The notes under the pieces: model-generated | What the model was told of the DNA's origin: nothing | Seen by the model: only the letters and a program-made list of their open reading frames with translations | Databases searched by the model: none | In this document: piece by piece, positions 53,510 through 62,317 of the stretch | Layout: the number at the start of each line of letters is the position of its first letter | How positions within the stretch are numbered: the stretch's first letter is position 1 | DNA from: Lachnospiraceae bacterium P6B14 | Lineage (GTDB): Bacteria; Bacillota; Clostridia; Lachnospirales; Lachnospiraceae | DNA length: 64,000 nt | NCBI GenBank assembly: GCA_000687695.1 | Contig: JHWZ01000004.1 | Location: 124,001-188,000, forward strand | Direction of reading: 5' to 3' | Translations under genes and position numbers: made by a program

Positions 53510-55369
53510 TCACCAGCTACCGCCGCCTCCGCCGCCTCCGCCTCCGCCGGAGAATCCTCCTCCGCTGTCAGAGCCTCCCGGCGAAGATGTCATAGCGCTC
53601 TGTGCCGACGATATCGTATCGTTCATAAAATGATTGAACACATAAAGATCAAAAGCTATATTCACATCATCCCGGTACCAGCTCGGCGGTTCCATCACGA
53701 TACCCTCAAACCTCTTTACCCAGGCATCGGTGATCCCCAGAACATATGTAAATGGCAGTATCCTGTAATAATACTCAGGATCCGACTCCACACGTGCCTC
53801 AAGCTGGGCTTTTTCCGCTGTCATAAGATAGTTTCTGAATCCTCTGACCTTGCCGGTAATCTCGGTTCCATAGTCCGTTCTTCTCTCCATGATACGGAAA
53901 AACATGAACTGCAGGATCTCTCCCAGCGTTGTCACGCCGAATACGATCCAGCAAAACCATCCCGTGTAGGTAATCGCAGGCGCTATGATAATAATGTAAA
54001 GAGCGATCACAACAATTCCTATCGTACCTGAAATTGCCTTCGAAACCACTTTATGCCTCTCGTTAAACACGAACAACACCATGGGCATCAGAAGGAAAAA
54101 CAGCAGACTCTGCGCCAAAAAGGCAATACCATCATCCCAGTAGCCTGATATCACTCCAAACATACCTAAGTATACGGGAACGATGGCAAAAGGGATAGTG
54201 ATCAAACGCAACCAGTGTGAGTTCCTGAAGAAAACCTTTTTATTCATGGTTTGCCTGATTTGAGTTGTTATCTTGCCTATCGTGGTATAGAATTTATTTT
54301 TTATCTCCTCTTCGGTGACAGTCTCACCGTATTTGCTAAGCTCCTCCAACATAGTCCGCTTAGCTTCATCTTCTCCCTCATAGGATTTCAATATACGGAA
54401 CATGAAACCCTTTCCATTTTTGTCGTTTTGAACTATCTCGATACAGCCTTCCTCTGCCAGCTCGATGATCAAGGGGATTACATCTTTAACACCACACTCC
54501 CCCTTATAAACATAAGCGATCTCGGCGCAGTTCAGACCGTCCGGCGGATAGAACTCCACAACCTCAACGATAGGCTTGTCTCGTCCAAACTTGCTCCATA
54601 TCAGGAACGATACAAGCAAAAAGACGATAGACAAGATAACTGCTATAAGTCCCGAAGTCGGGAACTCACTTTCCCTTTGCAAAAAATATCCATCCTCAAG
54701 CTGAATCCTTACCGTGAAGAATTCGCCGGGATTTATATCATTATCTTTAAGCTCACCCCTTATAGTCTTTCCGTCAAAGGAATAGAGTATCCCATCGATC
54801 TTTGATTCTTTGGTCGCACCATAATAGAATCCGATATTGTCTCCGGTATCACTAAACTCCTTTGGCATCTCGATGGTAAAGCTCAGATTTCTCACCGGCA
54901 CATCCCAGCCGTCACCAACGAGATTCACATAGAACTCATCAGCACCCTCTACTCGGTCATTCCCCCACTTCATGTCATACGATATGGTGTAGGTATGCTG
55001 ACCGGTGATCTCCTTATCGGCATCACCAATCCTAATTGTCTCGTTATCACTCACATCGCCCTCGAGCACATAAGGATCAGAACATGACTTAACATCTATC
55101 TCTGCCTTTATCATGTCCTTCGTTCCATCCAGGCGCTCAATCTCGTTTCTCCGGGGGATATAGCGGTAGATACCGTGTCTGGGTTCATTGAATGTCACAT
55201 CTATGGTTTCCTCGACATGAAAAATGTTGTCCTCGGAAACTTTATAGTGACAGTCATATGAGTTGATCTCATAGCCACCCCTTGACTCCGCGCTTGACGG
55301 CTTAACAAACCCCAATACGCAGAGAGAAAGCATCATAAGACCAAATATACATACTCTAAACCGGCGCAT
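53510..55369 (-). CDS. DUF2207 family membrane protein with Gly-rich tail
   Basis: 619 residues: signal peptide (1-27), extracytoplasmic DUF2207 domain (about 30-230; HGIYRYIPRRNEIER), one membrane segment (about 240-262), a cytoplasmic domain (about 270-365), further membrane segments (about 385-480), and a tail made almost only of Gly and Ser ending in SW. This is the plan of the widespread DUF2207 (YciQ-like) family, whose function is unknown. It follows the second zinc-ribbon gene by 31 bp. Confidence 0.88.
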   Translation of the reverse strand: MRRFRVCIFGLMMLSLCVLGFVKPSSAESRGGYEINSYDCHYKVSEDNIFHVEETIDVTFNEPRHGIYRYIPRRNEIERLDGTKDMIKAEIDVKSCSDPYVLEGDVSDNETIRIGDADKEITGQHTYTISYDMKWGNDRVEGADEFYVNLVGDGWDVPVRNLSFTIEMPKEFSDTGDNIGFYYGATKESKIDGILYSFDGKTIRGELKDNDINPGEFFTVRIQLEDGYFLQRESEFPTSGLIAVILSIVFLLVSFLIWSKFGRDKPIVEVVEFYPPDGLNCAEIAYVYKGECGVKDVIPLIIELAEEGCIEIVQNDKNGKGFMFRILKSYEGEDEAKRTMLEELSKYGETVTEEEIKNKFYTTIGKITTQIRQTMNKKVFFRNSHWLRLITIPFAIVPVYLGMFGVISGYWDDGIAFLAQSLLFFLLMPMVLFVFNERHKVVSKAISGTIGIVVIALYIIIIAPAITYTGWFCWIVFGVTTLGEILQFMFFRIMERRTDYGTEITGKVRGFRNYLMTAEKAQLEARVESDPEYYYRILPFTYVLGITDAWVKRFEGIVMEPPSWYRDDVNIAFDLYVFNHFMNDTISSAQSAMTSSPGGSDSGGGFSGGGGGGGGGGSW

Positions 55370-55400
55370 AATTTGACTCCTTGTCAGTTTTAAAAAATGA

Positions 55401-56156
55401 TCAGGTCAACTTTTTCAAGTTGTATTTCGCGATCTGGTCAAACTTTTTGGAGATAGTATCCTGATCTCCCGGCTCAACACTCATATCCGGCTCGTACCAC
55501 TCCTGAGAGTCAAAGAACTCCTGCATCTGATTATTTTTAAATCGATATCCATAGTAAGCATAAAGAGTGTTTACATAATACCTTTTGTCTTCCTTTGAAA
55601 GATTAGCGACTGTTGCATCATCGAGCTTCTCCATAACTACGAAAACATAGGTCTCGTTGTCGTGATCGTTTGGCATTTCATCCGGATCGAAATCATCCTC
55701 ATCCACGAACTCACCCTCTGAGTTTCCGCCACCCGGAGGCATCGTCCACTCCTCTTCGGCATCACTATTCTTTGCCTTATCGTCTTTCTTCTCCTCAGTC
55801 TGGGTCTGCTGTGGTGCCTGCTTGGGCTCATCCTTCTTTGTCAGTACCAATACCAGGACTATGACAACCGCAACCAAAAGTACAGCGATCACTCCGCACA
55901 AGATCGGTACTGTCGAAGACTTTTTCTTCTTCGGCGGCTGGTTCCTCTGCGGTGCCTGATTCTGGAAAGATGTCTGGGTCTGCTGTGGTGCCTGGTTCTG
56001 GAAAGATGTCTGGTTCTGCTGTGGTGCCTGAGTATACATCGGTTCCTGGTTCTGCACAGGTGTCTGCTCCTGGCCCACGCCCGGTATCTCCGCGCCGCAG
56101 TTCATACAGAACTGAACGCCCGGTGCGATTTCTTTCCCGCATTTAGGACAAAACAT
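55401..56156 (-). CDS. Second zinc-ribbon membrane-anchored protein with Gln-rich repeats
   Basis: 251 residues with the same plan as the gene at 48986: zinc ribbon (MFCPKCGKEI, FCMNCGAEI), Gln/Asn/Pro-rich repeats SFQNQAPQQ (about 38-75), Lys-rich stop, membrane segment (about 82-105), acidic linker, and a C-terminal domain not recognised (about 165-251). ATG at 56156 follows a GGGGA site and begins at the ribbon; 28 further upstream codons overlap DUF2442 and are excluded. Both ends of this accessory region carry one such gene. Confidence 0.85.
   Translation of the reverse strand: MFCPKCGKEIAPGVQFCMNCGAEIPGVGQEQTPVQNQEPMYTQAPQQNQTSFQNQAPQQTQTSFQNQAPQRNQPPKKKKSSTVPILCGVIAVLLVAVVIVLVLVLTKKDEPKQAPQQTQTEEKKDDKAKNSDAEEEWTMPPGGGNSEGEFVDEDDFDPDEMPNDHDNETYVFVVMEKLDDATVANLSKEDKRYYVNTLYAYYGYRFKNNQMQEFFDSQEWYEPDMSVEPGDQDTISKKFDQIAKYNLKKLT
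55951..56030 (-). repeat. 36 bp tandem repeat in the zinc-ribbon gene
   Basis: Two 36 bp units (55951-55986 and 55987-56022) with about two mismatches plus a partial third, encoding the Gln-rich linker. Prone to length variation. Confidence 0.8.
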
Positions 56157-56181
56157 ATTGTAATCCCCTTTCTTGGTTTTT

Positions 56182-56427
56182 TTAGGTTTGCGGCTCCTCA
56201 TAAGCCATCCGCAACAGCTCATCGTACGACAGCTCGGCATCCTTCCAACGAACGTAAATGCCGTTTGTCACGGCACCGTTCCACACTTCAGGATCCTTTA
56301 GCGGACGGAATCTGAGTCCGTCAAGTCTGTGAGACATATCCAGCAAAAGAACACTTCCCGTGTTGAACTCCACGCGAAGAATATGATTATCACCGGGTAT
56401 TACCTTGCTGATACATCCTTTACCCAA
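56182..56427 (-). CDS. DUF2442 domain protein
   Basis: An 81-residue protein with the DUF2442 plan (VEFNTGSVLLLDMS, GAVTNGIYVRWKDAELSYDE in two parts). Function unknown; it is often found with toxin-antitoxin-like or regulatory genes, but no partner is seen here. Start TTG at 56427, seven bases after GGAGG. 25 bp before the zinc-ribbon gene. Confidence 0.85.
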   Translation of the reverse strand: MGKGCISKVIPGDNHILRVEFNTGSVLLLDMSHRLDGLRFRPLKDPEVWNGAVTNGIYVRWKDAELSYDELLRMAYEEPQT

Positions 56428-56462
56428 TATGCCACCTCCCTGTACGACTCACTTCTGAAATA

Positions 56463-56497
56463 TAAAAGAGCCACCATACTAAATTGTACGGCGACTC
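56463..56497 (-). terminator. Terminator after the LuxR-type gene
   Basis: Twelve-bp stem with G-U pairs (56486-56497 with 56468-56479) followed by TTTTAT on the minus strand, 26 bp after the stop. Confidence 0.65.
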
Positions 56498-56522
56498 TGC
56501 TTCTTTATCTAGTAACTAAAAG

Positions 56523-59039
56523 TTAGTTTTTCAGTAATTCCGTTAGCTTTTCCCTCTTCTCGGCCGAAGTTCCGGTGAGCTCTAACTTACCGTAAATACG
56601 ATTGATGTACTGTTTCAGGGTTCCCTCGCCCAAAAATAATCCCTCGGCGATCTCTTTGTTTTTCTTTCCCTGAGCCATGAGAATGGCAACCTGCTGCTCC
56701 TTTGCGGTCAGGTCCTTCAGTGCCTGAGGTGTGGTGAGCTTGGCGCGATTTTTGTTAACAACCTTGTCGAAGCGCTCATGCCACGGTTTCACTCTTTCCT
56801 TCATTTCCTCAGGCAACAAACTATAAGCCCCCGGATAAAATGCGAATGGCATGATCAGATCATCCGGCAAAGCCAATGCCACAGCGACCGCTATGTGCTC
56901 CTTTGCCTCATCAGTTTGTTCAAGACTGTAGTAGCTCTCTGCCAGCTGCAACTCCAGGATCAAATTACAGAGTGTGTAGGGATAAACCTGACACAGGCCT
57001 GCTACTCTGTCCTTACCCGCGATCACCGCAGCGTAATCTCCCTTTGCCAAATATACCTGGTTCTGTATGATTTCGGCAACAGGCTTTGCAGGGAAAAGGA
57101 GGTTGGCCTGCTCGACTCCTCCTTCACGGATCCACTCGGGTATTCTCTCCGGCACTCCTACCATTGAATAGTACCATGCCGCGATCAGATCAAGCGTAGT
57201 AACAAGCATCGGTGAACGGAATCTCCTGAGTGCCTCGTACTCAACTGCGTACCAGTCAGACTTGTCTTCACCGTCACTGTCGTTTTCATTTTTCTCACCC
57301 AAAAGTGATAAAAGCATATCAACAAACAGACAGCACAAAAGGATAGATCTCATTTCCTTTTCCTTATCGGTGATGCTTTCTGCTTTTAACCTGGCTTCTT
57401 CTATCGCTACTCTCGCTTTTTTCAGATCGCCACGCATGATCAGAGCTTCTGCTTCCATTATGTACTCAGCACCCATTCCATGGTTCTGAGTCAGAGCGTA
57501 GTAATACGGCATCGAGCGATGCATAGCCGCGAGCTCATCATCCAGACGTCCGAGCTCTCTGTGGTACATGGCAAGAATAGCGGGGCTTCCGAATGTCCAC
57601 GTCCCTCGCCTTCCCATCGTTATAGCCGGTCGGCTCATTTTTTTTCTGGCTGACTGGTGATACTCACTCATCTTTTCTATACTGTTATACGCAGTGAAGC
57701 TCATCACCATCTCGCACTCGCCGAGAAGGTTGTTTTTCTCCTCCTCGGATAGAGTTTTATTGTTCTCTACCGCCTGCAAAAAAACCTGGCGAAGCCTTTG
57801 CATCTCAGGCATGAGCCTCCAACTGAAAAACTGCTTCATCAGTACGAGCAGCGCCAAAGGATCACTGCCCAGTTTATCCTCGGGACAGTCATCTATCCAC
57901 TCCTTCACGATGTCCTGTGTGAAGTATGTAAGCTCCATTCCCTGATCCTTGCCGATCACATGGAACAGTCCTTCCCAATCCTCACATCCGCGATAAGCTT
58001 CCATCGCTTTTACATACAGCATATGATCCTCGTACCACTTCGCATAGCGGGTGAGGATCTTTTTCTTTTCTTCCGGCGGGAGTGCTTCAAATCGTCTGCT
58101 TGTGCACTCCTTGAGGATGTGATGAAAACGGTAGTGTGTAAGATCCGGAAGCAACGTGATAAACGCATTTTCACTGATCGCATCAGCGAGCATTTTTTTT
58201 GCGTCATTTTTTCCGGAGAGATATTCGGCCATCTCCTCAGTGAACTCGTCCGCCTTACACAGTGATAGCAAGAACATACGCTTCTTCTCTGTGATAGGCT
58301 CGAGCAGCACCTCGTCCATCATGTCGTAGATACTTCCTGTCTGTGTTGGGATGTAACCCAACTCGAGGTAGCCGCGCAGGCACAAATACAGACCGGAGAA
58401 CCATCCCTCCGATATCTCGAAGAGCTGATCCTTCAGTTCCTCGGTTAAAACAACACCACAGCCTTTACAGTAAGCGACCATCTCGGTGTAGTTTAAACGC
58501 AGGTCGTCCTGACTGATCATATAGTAACGCGATCCCAGCTCAACCTCAGCTCGTCTTCCAATAAACTTGTTTCTCCCTGCCACGATCAGATGAAAGTTCG
58601 ACGGAAGATTTTTCGAAACCTCTACCAAAAACCTTACCGCCTTCTCGGAAGCAAGCAAATGAAAGTCGTCAATAAACATGAAATGCTCCTGAGTATGTTC
58701 TGAAAGGTACTCCTCCACTATTTCCATAAAGAAGAAAAGCCCGGTCTTACTCTCAGGAAGCTCCATAGCCTTTAACGCGTCATATATTTCTGTTTTTGAA
58801 AATGCATTTTGAAACTGATGCCAGAATAAACGGATACTATCAGAGTAGATACTTAAACGGAAGACCTCTGCCCCATGCTCCTCCCGCTGTTCATCCAGAT
58901 ATCTGTTCAGAGCGGTGGTCTTGCCATAGCCCATGGGGGCCACCACTGTGGTCAGGGCATGCGTGCGGATATGACGAAAGGTCTCACTGATTCTTTCCGA
59001 CAGATATAATGTCTGAAGATTTGGTTTCTGTCTGGCCAT
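56523..59039 (-). CDS. MalT-type LuxR family transcriptional regulator (STAND ATPase)
   Basis: 839 residues: N-terminal NTPase with Walker A APMGYGKTT (34-42) and Walker B FMFIDDFHLL, a winged-helix/helical linker, a long TPR-like region (about 360-760) and a LuxR HTH (about 775-835, LTAKEQQVAILMAQG, NKEIAEGLFLGEGTLKQYIN). MalT-like proteins are ligand-activated transcription activators. ATG at 59039 follows GGAGGA by five bases and lies downstream of the promoter; a longer frame would start before the expected transcript start. Ligand and targets unknown. Confidence 0.93.
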   Translation of the reverse strand: MARQKPNLQTLYLSERISETFRHIRTHALTTVVAPMGYGKTTALNRYLDEQREEHGAEVFRLSIYSDSIRLFWHQFQNAFSKTEIYDALKAMELPESKTGLFFFMEIVEEYLSEHTQEHFMFIDDFHLLASEKAVRFLVEVSKNLPSNFHLIVAGRNKFIGRRAEVELGSRYYMISQDDLRLNYTEMVAYCKGCGVVLTEELKDQLFEISEGWFSGLYLCLRGYLELGYIPTQTGSIYDMMDEVLLEPITEKKRMFLLSLCKADEFTEEMAEYLSGKNDAKKMLADAISENAFITLLPDLTHYRFHHILKECTSRRFEALPPEEKKKILTRYAKWYEDHMLYVKAMEAYRGCEDWEGLFHVIGKDQGMELTYFTQDIVKEWIDDCPEDKLGSDPLALLVLMKQFFSWRLMPEMQRLRQVFLQAVENNKTLSEEEKNNLLGECEMVMSFTAYNSIEKMSEYHQSARKKMSRPAITMGRRGTWTFGSPAILAMYHRELGRLDDELAAMHRSMPYYYALTQNHGMGAEYIMEAEALIMRGDLKKARVAIEEARLKAESITDKEKEMRSILLCCLFVDMLLSLLGEKNENDSDGEDKSDWYAVEYEALRRFRSPMLVTTLDLIAAWYYSMVGVPERIPEWIREGGVEQANLLFPAKPVAEIIQNQVYLAKGDYAAVIAGKDRVAGLCQVYPYTLCNLILELQLAESYYSLEQTDEAKEHIAVAVALALPDDLIMPFAFYPGAYSLLPEEMKERVKPWHERFDKVVNKNRAKLTTPQALKDLTAKEQQVAILMAQGKKNKEIAEGLFLGEGTLKQYINRIYGKLELTGTSAEKREKLTELLKN

Positions 59040-59068
59040 ATCTATCCTCCGTGTTTCAAAGTGTTTAT

Positions 59069-59097
59069 ATTCTACCATAGTGCTAGGAAAAAGTCAA
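59069..59097 (-). promoter_or_regulatory. SigA promoter for the LuxR-type gene
   Basis: On the minus strand TTGACT (59092-59097), 17 bp, TAGAAT (59069-59074), directly after the upstream terminator. Confidence 0.78.
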
Positions 59098-59099
59098 CG

Positions 59100-59129
59100 A
59101 AAAAAGGGCCGGCGCATAAGCACCGGCCC
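59100..59129 (-). terminator. Rho-independent terminator after the AT-hook protein gene
   Basis: GGGCCGGTGC/GCGCCGGCCC stem (59106-59129) followed by six T on the minus strand, 19 bp after the stop. Confidence 0.93.
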
Positions 59130-59148
59130 CTCGGATATTCGCTTCGAA

Positions 59149-59655
59149 TTACAGATCGATAACGTTCTGCTCATCCTGCTTGTCATTGATCACATAGTAA
59201 GCCTTGCGATCGTTAACGTTGATGTAGATGCGAAGAGATTTGATGTTTCCGATACGATGACCTGAGTTCTTGTATGCCTCCTTAACGCGAGTTACAAGTG
59301 TCTCAGCTACAGCGATATCTACGCCATCAACCTGTACGATTGTCTCCTGTACGCTCTCTACTACCTTGTTCTTTGAACCAGGCTTACGACCTCTCTTAGT
59401 AGTGGTCTTCTTTGCAGGTGCCTTCTTAGCTACAGGCTTCTTAGCTGCTGCTGTCTTTTTAGCTGCAGGCTTCTTTGCTGCAGGCTTCTTTGCTGCAGGT
59501 TTCTTTGCTGCAGGCTTCTTTGCTGCCGGCTTAGCTGCAGGCTTAGCTGCAGGTTTAGCTGCTGCTGTAGATGTTGTAGCTGCAGTAGTTGCAGTCTTAG
59601 CTGCCTCTGTAGTCTTTGCTACAGGCGCCTTGGATGTGGTTGTTTTGATATCCAT
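59149..59655 (-). CDS. Histone H1-like Ala/Lys/Pro-rich protein with AT-hook (DUF6465-like)
   Basis: 168 residues. After MDIKTTTSKAPVAKTTEAAK comes a run of AKKPA-type pentapeptides (about 35-75), then an AT-hook-like core KRGRKPGSKNK, and a C-terminal folded domain (about 100-168; VKEAYKNSGHRIGNIKSL) of a Lachnospiraceae-typical kind annotated as DUF6465. The basic tail and AT-hook suggest nucleoid or DNA binding; this is inferred. ATG at 59655 is eight bases after AGGAG. Confidence 0.85.
   Translation of the reverse strand: MDIKTTTSKAPVAKTTEAAKTATTAATTSTAAAKPAAKPAAKPAAKKPAAKKPAAKKPAAKKPAAKKTAAAKKPVAKKAPAKKTTTKRGRKPGSKNKVVESVQETIVQVDGVDIAVAETLVTRVKEAYKNSGHRIGNIKSLRIYINVNDRKAYYVINDKQDEQNVIDL
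59465..59560 (-). repeat. 15 bp and 12 bp tandem repeats in the AT-hook gene
   Basis: Four 15 bp units (59465-59524; GCAGGCTTCTTTGCT with one mismatch in the third) and three 12 bp units (59525-59560), encoding AKKPA and AKPA. Confidence 0.9.
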
Positions 59656-59708
59656 GCTCATTTCTCCTTTTATGAATCGAACAAAAAATCTATACGTTGC
59701 ATACATTA

Positions 59709-59737
59709 ATATAATACTATTCACACGTAATTGCAAG
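59709..59737 (-). promoter_or_regulatory. SigA promoter for the AT-hook gene
   Basis: On the minus strand TTGCAA (59732-59737), 17 bp, TATATT (59709-59714). Confidence 0.7.
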
Positions 59738-59796
59738 CCTTTTTTGAAAAAAAATTAAATTTTTGTTATTTTTCTTCAAAAAAACGGTCATTTCTT

Positions 59797-59846
59797 CACA
59801 AAAATAAGTGGCAAAAACAGGCTGCAAAGAACGTGTTTTCGCCACT
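59797..59846 (-). terminator. Terminator-like stem after capA-like gene
   Basis: AGTGGC/GCCACT (59841-59846 with 59807-59812), extended by AAAACA/TGTTTT, then TATTTTTG on the minus strand. It lies 120 bp after the stop. Confidence 0.5.
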
Positions 59847-59862
59847 TCTGTTCAAATTCAGT

Positions 59863-59929
59863 GAAATAGTAAGTGATTCGCACTTTTTTTTATCAAAAAA
59901 CGTCATTCATGATACAAAATCACTATTTC
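59863..59929. other. Imperfect inverted repeat in the 310 bp gap after the capA-like gene
   Basis: GAAATAG..TGATT pairs with AATCACTATTTC (59863-59878 and 59918-59929). The gap 59656-59965 is AT-rich and otherwise holds only the terminator-like stem and the AT-hook gene promoter; no gene was seen. Confidence 0.4.
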
Positions 59930-59965
59930 GACCTCATTTTGGAGCAATAACATATGAATAATAAC

Positions 59966-61186
59966 TCACTTTTTCATACAAGTTGTCGTCAGCTTTCCGG
60001 AACTGTTTTTGAGAGTAGTTCCGAGCGCCTCACACATGTTATTTATCTTTTTAAGAACTCTTTTTTTCTCCGCACCCTTCTTCGGAGTAGGCTGATAGTT
60101 GTTGTATGCAGTCGTAGATGACAGGCAACACGGGATAAGTCTGAGTGTTGTTTTCTTTTTCTGAAGCACTCCGTTTTTGAAGGTAAACTGCGGTCTCGCG
60201 ATCATCGTATCCTTGTCTGCCGGATTTGAGTTTCCTCCGAAACAGAAGTTACCCAGACTGTAAACGATATACACACCCTTGTACTTTTCCACCCCATGGA
60301 GAACGTGCGGATGATGACCGAGTACGAGATCTGCTCCCTGATCTATGGCATAATGAGCGATGCTTTTTTGATTCCCGTCAGGTGTGTACTGTCTCTCTAT
60401 ACCGGCATGCATACTCACTATGATCATATTGCATTTTTTCTTTTTGAGTTTTTTGATTCCGTTCTTTATGTGATTTGCCGATGACTGATATCCCTCGAGT
60501 CCGTTCACCGAGATCATCCCGATCTTGATCTTTGTGTGATTCTTTTTCACATTATATGCGCAGACCTTCGCGTAAGATGAGTATTTAACTCCCTTGTTTT
60601 TAAACACCTTGATGGTGTCTTCATAACTCCCCTGTCCGAAATCCCTGCAGTGATTATTAGCAAATGCTACCGCTTCAATATTTCCTTTTTTTATAATATT
60701 GATGTATGAAGCGGGACCTTTGAATGTAAACTTTTTGTCTGCACGTGTAGTTCTGGATGTGAGTGTTCCCTCGAAATTTACGAGCGTCATATCATCCTTT
60801 GCAAAGTACTTCTGAACATTTTTAAAGAAATAACTTTTGTCCTTTACCTTGTTGACCATCGCGTTCAGACTGGTCGACCAGTTAAATGCGGGATCAGTTC
60901 CGATCGTGCAGTCACCGGCGCAGCTGAGTACTACCTTTGTAACGTTCGGTGTAGGCTTGGGTGTTTTGGTCGGCTTAGGTGTTTTGGTCGGCTTGGGTGT
61001 GGCTGTCGGAGCTGCAGTAGGTTCTACTGTCGCCTCCGCTCCCGGTCCGGTTACACTGTCACCGACTGCATCGGTTTTTGTGACGGCCACTGCGATCATA
61101 TCTTTACAACCGGTTACGCCGGTCATGCTCAGTACCAATGCAAACAAAATAGTCATGACCAAAAGCTTTCTTTGTTTAGTACTCAT
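59966..61186 (-). CDS. CapA-family (PgsA-like) metallophosphatase lipoprotein
   Basis: 406 residues: lipoprotein-like signal peptide with TGVTGC (Cys27), a Thr/Pro/Lys-rich linker with TKTPKP repeats (about 55-82), then the CapA domain (about 85-350) with LSCAGDCTIG, FANNHCRDFG, SMHAGIERQY and GHHPHVLHGVE. Family members act in poly-gamma-glutamate capsule or cell-wall phosphate chemistry; no pgsBC genes are near. Lys-rich C-terminus. GAGGAGG precedes the ATG. Confidence 0.88.
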   Translation of the reverse strand: MSTKQRKLLVMTILFALVLSMTGVTGCKDMIAVAVTKTDAVGDSVTGPGAEATVEPTAAPTATPKPTKTPKPTKTPKPTPNVTKVVLSCAGDCTIGTDPAFNWSTSLNAMVNKVKDKSYFFKNVQKYFAKDDMTLVNFEGTLTSRTTRADKKFTFKGPASYINIIKKGNIEAVAFANNHCRDFGQGSYEDTIKVFKNKGVKYSSYAKVCAYNVKKNHTKIKIGMISVNGLEGYQSSANHIKNGIKKLKKKKCNMIIVSMHAGIERQYTPDGNQKSIAHYAIDQGADLVLGHHPHVLHGVEKYKGVYIVYSLGNFCFGGNSNPADKDTMIARPQFTFKNGVLQKKKTTLRLIPCCLSSTTAYNNYQPTPKKGAEKKRVLKKINNMCEALGTTLKNSSGKLTTTCMKK

Positions 61187-61247
61187 TATCGTTTTCCTCC
61201 TCTTCTTTCAATTGTGATGTCCATATCGATCTCCAAACGAATAATAA

Positions 61248-62282
61248 TCAGTCCTTCCTCTTATTTACATAGTAAGAATAACAGCTCCCCTCAGTGGAAA
61301 CCATACACGCACCCTGGGGGTTCTGTGGATTGCAGATGCGACCATACAACGGACAATCATATGGCCTCATACGACCCGTAAGAACGCTTGCACATGAGCA
61401 TGCAGGATTCATCTTTTCATCCGAATCGAGCCCGGAGCTTCCGGCATCGTAACCGGCATACTTTTCTCTTAGTCTCATTCCGGAACCGGGTACTATCCCG
61501 AGTCCTCTCCAGGCTGCATCACATTTTTCAAAATAATTATTTATCTTTTCTTTTGCTACTGTATTACCCACAGCGGAAACAACCTTCGGATAACAGTTTT
61601 TTATTACACCTTTTCCTCTGTTTGAAACCACCTCATATAATGCGAGCAGTATCTCCTCTCCTTCAAAGCCTGATACCGCAAATGGAATATCATATTTTTT
61701 TGCTATAGGTTCGAACACCTCATATCCCGTGACCACTGACACGTGTCCCGGTGCCAAAAACCCATCTATCGGCGCGCCCTTTGAAAGCATCTCTTCTACT
61801 ACCTCGGGCATCGTTTTCAAAGCCGTGAGTAGATTTATATTCTTTATATTCCGCTCGATGATCTCCTCCATCAGAAGAGCGTATACGGGTGTCGTTGTCT
61901 CAAATCCGACAGCGGCAAATACAAACTCCTTATCCGGTTCACCCTCAGCCAGGTCTACCACATCGAGTGGCGAATAAACCATGCGTATATCCGCGCCTTC
62001 ACCCTTCGCATCAGACAGCGAATCATGACTGCCCGGCACCCTGATAAGATCACCGAAAGTAGCAATCACTTTACCCTCTCTCGCAAGAGATAACAACCTG
62101 TCAATATACGCCGATGTCGTCACGCATACGGGACACCCCGGCCCCGATATCAGCTTGATCTTATCCGATATGAGTGACGGGATCCCAAATCTCGCCACCG
62201 CTTCGGTATGACTCCCGCATATCTCCATGATGTTCACCGGCGGGCCATCGTAACCGACCAGGTATTCCTTGATACTTTCCAT
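61248..62282 (-). CDS. hypD: Hydrogenase maturation protein HypD
   Basis: HypD is the Fe-S scaffold on which HypC receives Fe(CN)2CO for NiFe hydrogenases. The protein has ICGSHTEAVARFG, GPGCPVCVT, NPACSCASVLTGRMRP and the late Cys cluster (CPLYGRIC). ATG at 62282 uses GGAG located in the preceding bases; another ATG at 62294 is in frame but has no site. 344 residues. It follows hypE by 35 bp. Confidence 0.95.
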   Translation of the reverse strand: MESIKEYLVGYDGPPVNIMEICGSHTEAVARFGIPSLISDKIKLISGPGCPVCVTTSAYIDRLLSLAREGKVIATFGDLIRVPGSHDSLSDAKGEGADIRMVYSPLDVVDLAEGEPDKEFVFAAVGFETTTPVYALLMEEIIERNIKNINLLTALKTMPEVVEEMLSKGAPIDGFLAPGHVSVVTGYEVFEPIAKKYDIPFAVSGFEGEEILLALYEVVSNRGKGVIKNCYPKVVSAVGNTVAKEKINNYFEKCDAAWRGLGIVPGSGMRLREKYAGYDAGSSGLDSDEKMNPACSCASVLTGRMRPYDCPLYGRICNPQNPQGACMVSTEGSCYSYYVNKRKD

Positions 62283-62317
62283 ATTATTCTCCATATGAAT
62301 CTGTCCGACGTGCTACG

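Noticed and set aside
59038-59078. Longer N-terminus for the LuxR-type protein starting at 59078
   Set aside because: It would start upstream of the expected transcript start; ATG 59039 has GGAGGA with ideal spacing.
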